NCBI GenBank assembly: GCA_029379385.1
Contig: CM055607.1
Location: 13,020,001 to 13,084,000 of the forward strand
DNA from: Quillaja saponaria
Taxonomy: Eukaryota > Streptophyta > Magnoliopsida > Fabales > Quillajaceae
Length of the DNA: 64,000 nucleotides
Direction of reading: 5' to 3'
Every line of letters begins with the position of its first letter. Position 1 is the first letter of the stretch. A program made the position numbers and the translations under genes. This document shows positions 1-10,121 of this stretch, piece by piece. A model generated the notes under the pieces. It had not been told where the DNA came from. It saw only the letters and a list, made by a program, of their open reading frames with translations, and did not search any database.

Positions 1-54
1 CAAGCATGCCAAGGAAACAAGAAACGAAGAATGGTAATGAAGTTGGGAAACCAT
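1..54 (-). CDS. LRK10L ectodomain, 5' end of exon 1 (cut by window edge)
   Basis: Reading the minus strand from an ATG at 54 gives 18 residues beginning MVSQLHYHSSFLVSLACL, a hydrophobic signal peptide. It is nearly identical to the start of the ectodomain exons at 1929 and 49082. The rest of the gene lies outside the window. Its upstream sequence (55 to about 900) is the same promoter-like block found upstream of those two exons, so this is another member of the tandem array. Whether the gene is intact cannot be told. Confidence 0.75.
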   Translation of the reverse strand, partial: MVSQLHYHSSFLVSLACL

Positions 55-900
55 TTTTGGTGCAGAGAAATGTTGTTTGTGGCTAGAAGCCTAGAAATGA
101 ATTCTTGCAAGTGAGGTAAGCAATTTAACTTGTGGTAAAAGTTTGATGTTTAGTTGACTTGACTAAAATTTTTGATTGAAAATTAAGAATAAAACATTTC
201 TCCCGTTATATAATCAGTTCTAGATGTGGAATATTTGTCTTTCTCCCACGCAATGCACACTAAATTAAGAGGAACAAAAATAATCAAAGGAAAGAATAGA
301 AATCAAATGGTTAGAGGAAATCTCTGGACACTACGTGTCAATGTCGTGTGCCTGTGGAAAGCAATTGTTGATTCCACTAGTTTGATTAATTCTTATCTCA
401 GTATATATAATACCATGCAAGTGTAAGAAAAGCAAACTATGACGAGAAAGAAGATTATAATATTGGAAAAAATAAATATGTGAAATGAGCTTCTAGAGGA
501 TTTTGAGTTGAAAGTAATGAAGTTTTTCACATTAGTATCACATTAGTATTTCCAAAATACAAACTAGCTTGATTATGTCATGACTCGGAATTATTTAAAC
601 AACCAACTCCTTTTTCTTTCAACAGATATTAGCCACAAAATCTTGTTACTCAAAATAATAATAATTTATTCAACGAATAATTTCATTTTTCTGTAGAGAT
701 TTAGAAACAGAGAGATTGAGTACATCCGGTTTAAAAAAAAAACTTGTGACTCCTCGGATTATTAACGATAATTGTAGAATAACTCCCTACATTTGATGTA
801 GGACAGGTATAGAGATTGGAGAGTTTGAGAGATTTGAGAAAATCTAATTTATTCTACTCCTATTCCTAAGAAAAAAAAATAGTAATATCTCAATAAGGTA
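55..900 (-). promoter_or_regulatory. Upstream (promoter-like) block, copy 1 of 3
   Basis: This non-coding stretch lies upstream of the minus-strand start at 54 and recurs with small differences at 1930-2757 and 49083-49900. About 100 bp from the start codon it has two adjoining TTGACT W-box cores (154-159 and 159-164), the site type bound by WRKY factors. Assigning pathogen or salicylate response is inference from the motif. At about 897-910 the block switches abruptly to sequence that elsewhere lies 3' of a different ectodomain exon, which marks a recombination junction. Confidence 0.5.
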
Positions 901-1167
901 ATTTACATGTTTGAACTATCAGGGTTTTGAAAATCGAATCGAAGCAGGAAAACCATGCTTTAATTTGTGTGCATAATTTAGCTATGATCAGAAACTACTG
1001 ACTGGACCAAGAAAGTTAGAATCGCATATGCTTACAAGTTAGTCAAAAAAGAATATACAATCCTGGCAATGTAAAATTAAAATGAAAGAATAAAATAGAA
1101 GAAAGAAAGCAGCTCATAAACAAACCAGATGTTTATTATTAGTACTTAAAAAATCACTGGCACGTAC

Positions 1168-1929
1168 CTGAAGGTGATCATGTTTTGGACCCTGAAGACT
1201 GATCTTTGCAATAGCAAGTTGTTCGATTCGAACTTGAGTCATAACCACAAGCTCCATTTAATCCCATGCATTCATTACATTCTTCACTACCCACTTTCCA
1301 TTTAACATCAAATCCTCTTCTGAGAGCCTCTTCCACTTTGGAAAAATTGGTGAAATCTTGGGAACTAGTCACAATTGGAAGAATTGGCACGACCACTTTT
1401 TTGGAACATAAATAAAAAGTAGCTGCACTTTCATCCAACGCTGCATAAGCATCTCTGTTAGTAGTCCCATCTATGGTACAACTAAAATGTCCAGGGATGG
1501 CTCCCAAAAAAGAATTGGCTGGACAACCATAGTGCAAATTGAGATTCCTGTAATCTGGTCCATAATCAAAGAGTTCATCATCAAGTGTAGTACTACTCGA
1601 TACTTCACTTGGACATGTTCCATTCAAGTAGTCTTCTCTTGCAATTCTTAGAGTTTGAGTGCCAGAATTCAAACTCAAGACACGGTACTTGATGTTCATA
1701 ATCTCCATGGTGGTGTTGCTTCCACTGCAGTTCAGAAGCAGTTTAGGGAACTTTCTGGCCTGTAGTCTCCCCAAAAAGGAAAACCAGCCGTGATTGTCCC
1801 GCACTTAAATTGTTTGTTGCAAGCTGTGTAATCCTCCAAAGAACCTAAACATGGAGGAATCTCAAAGAGAATAATCAAGCATGCTAAGGAAACAAGAAAT
1901 GAAGAATGGTAGTGAAGTTGGGAAACCAT
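1168..1929 (-). pseudogene. LRK10L ectodomain exon 1 pseudogene (GUB_WAK_bind)
   Basis: From ATG 1929 the minus strand reads a signal peptide, then SLEDYTACNKQFKCGTITAG and FPFWGDYRPES, typical of the Cys-rich galacturonan-binding (GUB_WAK_bind) domain. A 7-bp deletion next to 1748, relative to the copy at 20640-20680, shifts the frame and removes the CGHP motif. The second frame (1178-1804) then carries the rest, including CNECMGLNGACGYD of the WAK-associated C-terminal domain. A second lesion, TGT to TGA at 1178-1180, stops translation just before the splice donor (exon end 1168, CAG|GTACGT). No mini-exon or kinase exon follows within the window. Two independent lesions make this a pseudogene rather than one sequencing error. 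Confidence 0.85.
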
Positions 1930-2757
1930 TTTTGGTGCAGAGAAATGTAGTGTGTTTGTAGCTAAAGCCTAGGAATGAATTCTTGCAATTTAACTTGTGG
2001 TGAAAGTTTGATGTTTAGTTGACTTTTACTAAAAATTTTGATTGAAAATTGAGAACAAAACATTTCTCCCGTTGTATAATAATCAGTTCTGGATGTGGAA
2101 TATTGTCTATCTCCCACGCAATGCACACTCAATTAAGAGGAAAAAAAAATTAATCAAAGGAAAGAATAGAAATCAAATGGTTAGAGGAAATCTCTGGACA
2201 CTACGTGTCAATGTTGGGTGCCTGTGGAATGCAATTGTTGACTCCACGAGTTTGACTAATTCTTATCTCAGTGTTTATAATACCATGCAAGTAGAAGAGA
2301 AGTAAAATATGTGGAGAAAGAAGATTATAATATTGGAAAAAAGAAATATGTGAAATGAGATTCTAGAGAATTTTGAGTTGAAAGTAATGAAGTTTTTCAC
2401 GTCAGTATTTCCAAAATACAAACTAGCTTGATTATGTCATGACTCGGAATTATTTGAAAGAGCCAACTCCTTTTTCTTTCAACAGATATTAGCCGCAAAA
2501 TCTTGTTGCTCCAAAAAAAAAAATAATAATAATTTATGCAACGACTAATTTCATTTTTCTGTAGAGATTTAGAAACAGAGAGATTGAGTACATCCGGTTT
2601 TAAAAAAAAAAAACTTGTGACTCCTCGGATTATTAACGATAATAATAGAATAACTCCCTACATTTGATGTAGGACAGGTATAGAGATTGGAGAGTTTGAG
2701 AGATTTGAGAAAATCTAATTTATTCTACTCCTATACCTAAGAAAAAGAAAAAAAAAT
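1930..2757 (-). promoter_or_regulatory. Upstream block, copy 2 of 3, with W-box
   Basis: This is a copy of 55-900 lying upstream of the pseudogene exon at 1168-1929. It has one TTGACT core at 2019-2024 where the other copies have two. It ends abruptly at about 2757 in an A-rich run, after which sequence from inside a different ectodomain exon begins. Confidence 0.5.
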
Positions 2758-2760
2758 AGG

Positions 2761-3020
2761 CGGTACTTGATGTTCATAATCTCCATGGCGGTGTTGCTTC
2801 CACTGCAGTTCAGAAGCAGTTTAGGGTGGCCACAACCTTCTGGCCTATCGTATCCCCAAAAAGGAAAACCGGCTGTGATTGTCCCGCACTTAAATTGATT
2901 GTTCCAAGCTGTGTAATCCTCCAAAGAACCTAAACATGGAGGAATCTCAATGAGAATCCTCACGAGTGCTGCTAAGTATAAATAAACAAGAAGAGAAAAA
3001 AGGAAATGCTGGAAACTCAT
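2761..3020 (-). pseudogene. Truncated LRK10L ectodomain exon (5' half only)
   Basis: From ATG 3020 the minus strand encodes MSFQHFLFSLLVYLYLAALV (signal peptide), then SLEDYTAWNNQFKCGTITAG, FPFWGYDRPEGCGHPKLLL and MEIMNIKYR. It closely matches the first third of the exon at 20089-20854. At about 2760 the coding sequence stops and is fused to the end of the neighbouring promoter block, so the C-terminal ectodomain, splice donor and later exons are missing. A conserved Cys in YTACN is Trp here. An upstream ATG at 3113 in the same frame would add 31 residues, but the signal peptide favours 3020. Confidence 0.8.
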
Positions 3021-3521
3021 TTTTCTGTGGAGAGTAACTAATTGATGTGTTTGTAGAAATGAATTATTAATAGTAAGCAATTCACGTTGTGGCGTGTTCA
3101 GCAGTGAAGGCATAAATCATTGACATTAGCACCCTGATAGAGAGGATGACATTGAAATAGTGATGTTGACTTGAGACTTTATTGTTATCACAACCATCTG
3201 TCCCCTCAAAATCAAGAGATTACAAGCTTTATGAGGATATGGAATTCTAGACTGTGCAAGACAGATTACTTGTTAAACCAGTTGGGACTAAAGAGTATGA
3301 GTCGTCTGTTGCTTATCAGTAATGGCCTTTGTTATCTGATATCAGCACCCTGATGAGCCATTATTCTTTCTCATGGTTTTGAGGGCTGTTTATGTGGCAT
3401 GTAGCTATATATGATTGGAAAGTTGAATAATATTAGACTTTCAAAGTAATTAGCAATTGGTTCAGTACTTCAATATAGAGCTAAATGTCATATACAATAT
3501 CATCATAGAATGATCCACTAC

Positions 3522-3682
3522 ATCCAAAAATTCTTTTCTAGAAGAAAGTTCTGAGGTTTTATGTCAAAATGTAATATCCGCGTGCTACAACCACGAAGCA
3601 ATTACTCTAATCCTCGAGCAACGCCAGTTGCAATTTGAAATAAAGTCTTCCATTCCGCACGATCTGAAGTTCCTTGTTATTT
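3522..3682 (-). pseudogene. LRK10L kinase relic (subdomain VI region)
   Basis: On the minus strand this segment aligns with the kinase stretch running from the [10 protein letters not shown] region to HFDIKP and NILLDENF in the copy at 23163-24210, but with stops and frame changes. It is isolated, with no other kinase sequence next to it. The same relic sits at 21361-21519 in the second copy of the block, so it was already broken before that duplication. Confidence 0.7.
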
Positions 3683-3689
3683 GAAGGAA

Positions 3690-4795
3690 GCTTAGTTGTC
3701 AAAGGTTGAGAAACATTCAAGACCTTCAAGATTGACAATGGCAATAGTATATTTCACTACTTAATTGAAATCATATGGCTACAGCTTTCCCTTCAACTTC
3801 TTCTGTGAACCCTTCCACTTTGTCATCCCATTCATCACCATAAGGACAAAGTCATCCCATGTTGGTTGTATGCGCAACTTTATGGCTGGGAATCCATAAT
3901 GTTGATGTTCAGAAACTAGCCATAATAATTTGTAATCAGTAACTATTTCTGGGTCAAGTGGGAGATTAAGACAAAACACAGTTTTGGTGAAGACAGGTTG
4001 GAAGAATATATAGTTCAGAATGGGGTCTCACTGATCTACAAGACTGAGAACCCATATACTTCTTATAGACTGTCATAGTGCTGATGCTAGTTACATTTAT
4101 TTTGGATGACTATAAAAGCGTTTTCCAAGTATATATACATATTCTGTGACCTCGATATGGTGTTTACTAGTTACTTGGAATGACATGCATTTAATATTCC
4201 AGACCCCCACTATGAAGATGACTTTCTCAGATCACACAATTGTCATTTCTGAGGCTTTAGACTATAAATAAATATTATAAAAAAAAACCTGTCAAATTCA
4301 AAAGCAGAGAACAATTCAATGGTGGAGCTTGGAAGTAGCAAAAATTGGGACCTTCCCCTTAGCCTGAAATTTTATGAATAGCTAACACTCTCAAAGTGAA
4401 CTTTCATTGAGTGGCAGAAGCATAAGTCACATCCCCTGTCTCCAAGGCCAGAATTGAATTTACTCCAGTTTATGGTTCTAGGGAGCTGCTTTGGACAGCA
4501 TGTTCACTCTTGGAGACTTAAAATGCGGTGAAAAGAAATGGAGAAGAGAAACCACAATCTGCCTCGAATCACAGCCACCAGCTCCTTAAAAGGTTATCAA
4601 TAAGAGGGACGTCCTCAGCTAATCGTAAGACAGGGAAAATTTAATGGAGCAGAGTTCATTTGCAGATCCGTTTGCAACGTATAATGGATCTCAACCATGT
4701 CTATTACACTTCTTAAGACCTGTGTTCACATGCTACCTAGGACAATGGCGTCATAAGTTTTATAACTGCAAATCACGCCACCCTCTTATATGTAA
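3690..4795 (+). pseudogene. Unrecognised gene X, fragment copy a
   Basis: Two separated pieces of a plus-strand coding sequence recur four times in this window. Here piece 1 (from ATG 3776) starts MATAFPSTSSVNPSTLSSHS and hits a stop after about 22 codons. Piece 2 (about 4500-4715) corresponds to the open reading frame at 31895-32143 but is frame-disrupted. I do not recognise the family. The short minus-strand open frame at 3779-3979 is antisense to piece 1 and unlikely to be real. The copy lacks the last ~120 bp present in the other three, apparently lost by a deletion between short matching ends. Confidence 0.4.
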
Positions 4796-4839
4796 TTTAC
4801 AGAGATCAGGACACTTATAGACATAATCACCACACAAAC

Positions 4840-4995
4840 ATAAAAAAGGGGCTCACCTAGTGCACAAAGTGGGGTAGAGGAGGGTGGGCTCACATGTACG
4901 CAGCCTTTCTCCTACATTTTTGAAAAGAGGCTGCTTTCACGTCTCGAATCCGTGACCTACAGGTCAACAAACTTACCGCTGCGCCAAGGCTCGCC
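4840..4995 (-). mobile_element. tRNA-derived SINE, Au-like
   Basis: On the minus strand the element begins with a tRNA-like head. It has an A-box (TGGCGCAGCGG), then GACCTGTAGGTCACGGATTCGAGAC carrying the B-box, then a body with AGCAGCCTCTT and AAGGCTGCGTACA, and a T-rich tail. This order matches my memory of the plant Au SINE family. It is flanked by near-identical 7-bp copies (cacaaac 4833-4839; ctcaaac 4996-5002). The second copy of the block (about 22795-22810) has the empty site. Insertion therefore postdates the block duplication, or the other copy never had it. Confidence 0.85.
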
Positions 4996-5029
4996 CTCAA
5001 ACGAATCACAACCATCTTTCTTGAAATTT

Positions 5030-5354
5030 TCGTATTCCCCTTCAGTTTCAACCTTATCAATTCTGAAGTCCTCGCCTAATTCAGGACACTTAGATATAAT
5101 CAGGTAAGTAAATTTCACTCGTAAGAGTTAACTCCAGGTTCAATATTCTTTCTTCCTCCTACTATATTTCAAGAACTATCATTCCATAGCTAAACACATC
5201 AGACTTGTAAGATAATCCAAAGTTTCTGCAAACCACGACCAATATATCCTCTGTCTCTAGCACCCAATATTTTTATTTTTTTTTGTTCGCACCTCTAGCT
5301 CCCAACATTAATACAATACTGTCGTCCCTTTTGCAGAGTTTGGGAAGGCCAAAG
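5030..5354 (-). pseudogene. Second-lineage LRK10L kinase C-lobe relic
   Basis: Directly behind the truncated kinase exon lies a piece of a different kinase. On the minus strand it reads [20 protein letters not shown], then a low-complexity insertion, then a region matching RGYIAPEVVCRNFGLSYKSD in the sister copy (22800-23165), then FSYGMIVLEI and GGRKNIEPGV, ending with stops. In this copy the APE motif is mutated. The residues differ enough from the adjacent kinase ([18 protein letters not shown]) to show a separate paralogous lineage. Confidence 0.75.
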
Positions 5355-6401
5355 TCAGAGATTTCTAGGAGATGACAGGACGGGCATCGGGGGGAGTTGC
5401 AAAGACTGGAGGCTGCCTTCTAGCATTTCTACTACCTTACTCATTGATGGCCGATCTGATGGATTGGTCTGAATGCACCATAAACTTACTAAAATCATTT
5501 TCCTTGAAATTTCTTCATCCTCTTCCTTTATAACCCCATCAAGCCTTAATTCCTCTCCCACTTCAAGACGCTTATAAATGTTGCTCGGAAAATATGCTTC
5601 ACTGGAGGCACGAGAAATTCCAATATCAGTGTCCTTTCTTATTCCAACCATTTCAGAAATCATCATTCCGTAGCTATACACATCAGACTTTTATGATACT
5701 TTTCCAAATTTTCTGCGGAAAACTTGAGGAGCAATATATCCAAAAGTTCCTCTAGTACCGAGCATTGATACAACACTGTCATCCCTTTTGCATTGCTTAG
5801 CAAGGCCAAAATCAGAAATTTTGGGACAAAAATTCTCATCTAGAAGAATGTTTTGGGTTTTATGTCAAAATGCAATATCTGTGTACTACAACCACTATGC
5901 AAGTACTCTAATCCTCGAGCAACGCCAGTTGCAATTTGAAATAAAGTCTTCCATTCCAAACGATCTGAAGTTCCATTGTTATATATGAACTTATCCAGAG
6001 ACCCATTGGACATGTATTCATATATCAAAGCTCTTTTCTTCCTCTGATAACAGAAACCAAGGAGACTAACTACGTTGACATGGGATGTTCTGCTAATGCT
6101 TGCAACTTCATTCAGAAATTCTTCTCCATTTCCCTTGGATTTTTTAAGACCTTATCAGCAACAAGACGACCATCAGCTAGCCGTCCTTGATATACAGCAC
6201 CAAAGCCTCCTTGGCCAACTTTATCAGCAAATGCTTTGGTCATTTTCTTAACATCTGAGTAACTATACCTCTTTCTAACCATTAATTCCTGATTCCTAAT
6301 AAATTTCTCAACTTGCTGATCATTCTCTCTTTCTTTTCTCAATAACATCTTGCATATGGATACAAGAACAATTATGGAGAAGATCAGAGCAAAGGAAAAG
6401 G
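5355..6401 (-). pseudogene. LRK10L kinase exon (TM + non-RD kinase), heavily disabled
   Basis: After acceptor TGCAG the exon (5' end 6401) encodes [20 protein letters not shown], a transmembrane helix, then a juxtamembrane segment and the Gly-rich loop KVGQGGFGAVYQG. Lesions: a 1-bp deletion in an A-run gives [13 protein letters not shown] near 6112 (shared with the copy at 23921); the Lys of VAVK reads VADK; a 1-bp deletion at the HFDIKP motif gives a stop near 5840; there is an in-frame stop at the YKSDVYSYG position near 5690; and the C-terminus is cut after LSSPR by fusion to the second kinase relic. This is a clear pseudogene of locus A, whose exon 1 is at 6916-7711. Confidence 0.9.
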
Positions 6402-6535
6402 CTGCATTGAAGTGATTTGGTCAGTCAGTCATGCAGATAAAGAAGTTGAAATTGGTAAGAACTTTTATGATATATACTTCTGGAGTATTATTCATTGTGT
6501 CAAAAAGCAAAAACTATCTGAATTGAGTACTTTAC

Positions 6536-6580
6536 CTAATGAAAATTTCTCATTCCGGAAATTCATCCAAGAGGATGATC
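6536..6580 (-). other. 45-nt mini-exon of LRK10L locus A
   Basis: Between the ectodomain and kinase exons the minus strand has an acceptor (ATGTAG|GATCATCC) and a donor (TTCATTAG|GTAAAG) bounding 45 nt in phase 1, encoding GSSSWMNFRNEKFSL. The same 45-nt exon with the same phase appears at 14695-14739 and 29103-29147, which supports it as a real linker exon between the WAK-associated domain and the membrane helix. Confidence 0.75.
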
Positions 6581-6915
6581 CTACATGAAAAAAGAAACAT
6601 AGGGATTAGATTTCACATGCAATGCCTGCTTCTCATTTTATAAACTCTTAGCTGTATTGTATCGAAATTCACAGTCTTCTCCATTATAAGTATATTTTCG
6701 AAATTATTTCGTCCAAGTTTCGTTAGAGATAATAATCCATTAATTTATGGGTCTGCCCTACCATATTAACTTTTGACTGAGTGATCTCTTGACACTGAAA
6801 AAAGCAGTATTCACAAAATTTAGGTCAATAATCACCGGGATCCAAGTTATTTCCCCCAACTTTTCTGTGCATTATTAACCTGACAGCACCTCAATACATA
6901 GAATAAACTTATTAC

Positions 6916-7711
6916 CTTCTGTTGCCTTTGGAGCTTGATCTGGACAAGATAGAGAGTTGTAGGATAGATTAGGGCAGTAACAAGTTGTTTGATTTGACAT
7001 CCGGTCATAGCCACAAACTCCCTCAGACCTAAGGCAGTCCTTACATGCTTCCATATCCACCTTCCATTTCACTTCAAACCCTTCTCTAAGAGCCTCGACT
7101 ACTTTGGACAAGTTCCCAGATAGATTTACCAATTGACTTGAAAGAATTGGCATAACAACATTTGCATTACATCTCCCAGGGCCATGTGCTCCAACTTTTA
7201 TGTACCCATTGTTCTGATATGCAGACCCAGATTCACCAATGGAGCAAGTAAAATTCGGAGCATTATTAAAAGTATTGTTTGTACAACCATAGACTAGTGT
7301 AAGGTTTTCATAGCCAGTTACAAAATCAAAGAGCTTAAAATCAAGCGTGGTGTTCATGAAATTCATCGGACACCATCCTTTCAAGTAGTCATGTCTTGTA
7401 AGTTTGAGTATTTGAGCTTCCTTATTCACATCCAAAACTATATACTTCACATTCATAATAGATATGGTAGTACCTTCTTTCAAACAAGTGATTTCAAATC
7501 CAGGATGTCCACAACCATCCGGTCGACCATCATCTCCCCAAAAGGGATAAGCCAGTTCTGTGATGTTTCCACAATTATACTGATTGCTACAACTTGAATA
7601 CCAATCATAGAAGCTTAGATACAGAGGAACTTTTATGAAGATGAGCATGACAAACAAAAAGCATTTGAAAAAGAAAAGCTGGGAATACATACTGGTGACG
7701 AAAGAATGCAT
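6916..7711 (-). CDS. LRK10L ectodomain exon 1, open (locus A)
   Basis: This exon has an open frame from ATG 7711 to donor GAAG|GTAATAAG at 6915. It encodes a signal peptide (MHSFVTSMYSQLFFFKCFLF...), a GUB_WAK_bind domain (CSNQYNCGNITELAYPFWGD, GRPDGCGHPGFEITC, YIVLDVN, LTRHDYLKGWCP, LVYGC), several N-glycosylation sites, and a WAK-associated C-terminal domain (ALREGFEVKWKVD, CKDCLRSEGVCGYD, NQTTCYC). The domain is thought to bind pectin-type ligands outside the cell. Its own mini-exon and kinase exon follow (6580-5355), but the kinase is disabled, so only a truncated or soluble product is likely. The sister exon at 29483-30277 has a frameshift that this copy lacks. Confidence 0.85.
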
Positions 7712-8609
7712 GATGGGAGGAGTACTACTGAATGTTGATGAGTGATTTCAGTGTGGAGATTTGAAGGAAAAGAATTTGATAAAGAATGATAAACAATGAA
7801 TTGTAAAATATTGTTTACGGAAAGCATGCAATACCAGAGAAGACCTGGAACTTGGAAGTCTAGTTGACTTGAGATCATAACAATGGTAAGCTACTGATTG
7901 CAGTATAGATATATTAGATATATGAATGATTTATTGTTTGTGTTGCTTTCTGAGGGTTATTTATGTTAAAAATGATCTTTCTAGCATACGAATGACTTAA
8001 AAAAAAAACTTGCCATTCACACAATAAACTTTAAATTCTTCATCAATTAAGTTAATGATATGGAGCTTAAGCGTTGAAACTACAAGTGCAGGCAGATGTA
8101 AATTCGTTATTCTGAAAAGGTACTTCTATTTCTATAAACAATTCAACTGTATACCAATTACTAAATCATATTAAATCACTTTTTGTTCTGTTTCTCTTCC
8201 TGCCATTAGATGGGTAAAGTTATTTTTATGAGCAAGAGAAAAAAATATAGTACAGTGAAGTCAAATATGTCACTACCTATGTAATTACACTGAAACTGTT
8301 TTTTATAGAATAAAAATGAAAGTTTTCATTAATAATAAACTCCAACAACACTCACATCACGAAGATAAGATTGCTAAACCGTCATATTCTTTTCTGTAAA
8401 ATATTAGAATTTTATTTTATCTTTAGATCATCACTGGAGATTAGCATGCTAGCTTCTTCATAAAATTTGTGAAATTTGTACATAGTCCTCACATGATGAA
8501 AGCACAAGTTAATCATCATGGACTAAAATGGATTATGGTTCTTCATGCAATCAATTAACTGGTATGCGAGTATTTCTTTGACTAAAACATTAGCGTACCT
8601 GGAAATTTG
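7712..8609. other. Upstream region of locus A, no gene seen
   Basis: This stretch lies 5' of the ectodomain exon and is almost identical to 30278-31175. It is AT-rich with no convincing coding sequence. It presumably holds the promoter of locus A, but no clear TATA box or TSS can be assigned. Confidence 0.4.
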
Positions 8610-9822
8610 AAGGGCAGATTAGTTGTCAAAGGTATCAAAGGTAGAGAGACATTCAAGACCTTCAAGATTGACAATGGCAGTATTATATTTCACTAATTAA
8701 TTGAAACCCTATGGCTACAGCTCTCCCTTCAAATTTTTCTGTGAACCCTTCCACTTTGTCATCCCATTCATCAGCACAAGGACAGAGTGATCTCATGTCA
8801 GTTGTATGCGCCGCTTTATGGCTAGGAATCCATAATGTTGGTGTTCAGAATCTGGTAATAATAATTTTGTAATTAGTAACTGTTTCTGGATCAAGTGGGA
8901 CATTAAGACAAAACACAGTTTTGGTGAAGATATAAGTCGCTGGGTGATTGGAGTTGACGCTAATTACATTCATTCTGGATGACTATGAATCTCATTTAGG
9001 TTTTGCGATATGGTGTTTACTAGGTACTTGGAAAGACATGCGTTTAATATTCAAGACCCCCAATATGGAGATGACTTCCTCAGATCATACAATTGTCCTC
9101 TCTGAGGTAAACTGTAAATAAATATTATAAAGAAACCTGTCAAACTCAAAAGCTGAGAACAATTCAATGTTGGAGCTTGGAAGTAACAAAAAATGGGATA
9201 TTCCCATTAGCCTGAGATTTTATGAATAGCTGACACTCTCAAATTTAACTAGCAGTGAGTGGCAGAAGCATAAGCACATCCCCTGTCTCCAAGGCCAGAA
9301 TTGAAGTTACTCCAGTTTATGGCTCTAGGGTGCAGCTTTGAAAAGCATGTTCACTCTTGGAGACCAAACAGGCGAAGAAAGAAATGAATAAGAGAAACCA
9401 CTATCTGCCTCGGATCACAGCCACCAGCTCCTTAAAAGGCTATCAATAAGAGGGATGTCCTCTGCTAATCGTGACAACAATGCAAACAAACGTCACACTG
9501 ACATGAAAAATTTAATGGAGCAGAGTCATTTGCAGATCCGTTTGCAACGAGTAACGGATCTCGACCATGTCTATTACACTCTTAAGCCGTGAAAACATGC
9601 TACCAAGGACAATGGCGTCATAAGTTTTGTAACTGCAAATCACGCCACCCTCTTATATGTAATTTACAGAGATCTTATGTATTACCCTAAAGTTAAATGC
9701 TACCTGCAGATACAAGGCTTTAAACTAAGGACAAAATAACAGATACAACTAATAAGGAAGAAAATAATTGAAAACAACATTATTGCAATGTTACAAGTAA
9801 GGCCGTTGAATTTACAAACACA
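8610..9822 (+). pseudogene. Unrecognised gene X, fragment copy b
   Basis: Piece 1 has a 53-codon open frame (8711-8872) beginning MATALPSNFSVNPSTLSSHS and containing MSVVCAALWLGIHNVGVQ; a GTAATAA after GTTCAG could be a splice donor. Piece 2 (about 9345-9592) is frame-disrupted after ERNE by a small deletion, but its last part reads LQIRLQRVTDLDHVYYTLKP and stops, which looks like a true C-terminus. The 3' end at 9822 is exactly the right breakpoint of the block duplication. The family is not recognised. It could be the 5' and 3' parts of one gene with the middle lost. Confidence 0.45.
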
Positions 9823-10121
9823 TTGATTAGGTAAAAATAGTTTAGTTAGATGTTTTTATTTTCTTATTTTCCTTAAGTCCCACATGGAAAATAAAATGAG
9901 TAGTTATGTTTTAGGATTAGTATAAATAAAAAGTTTATTTTTAGTCCTCCATTGATTAGGTAAAAAGAGTAGGAGCCTTGGAACCTTTATAAATATAGGT
10001 TCTCCCTTTGGATGTAAACTCATCTTTTCATCAATAAAATTTTTGACTTTTGTCTCTTTTATTATTTAATTATAGTGCATGTTTGCTAGAACAAATCTAG
10101 TGTTTTTGCTTTGTCATTTAT
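9823..10121. repeat. Possible LTR fragment
   Basis: The stretch has an LTR-like run of promoter elements: GTCCCACATGG, TATAAATA, CTTTATAAATATAGG, and then an AATAAA signal near 10035. A 17-20 bp direct repeat (cattgattaggtaaaaa) occurs at 9821 and 9950. No coding region, PBS or matching second LTR was found, so the call is tentative. Confidence 0.3.

Noticed and set aside
3779..3979. 66-codon minus-strand frame, also at 21617-21817
   Set aside because: Antisense to the better-supported start-like peptide of gene X and lost in the other two copies.
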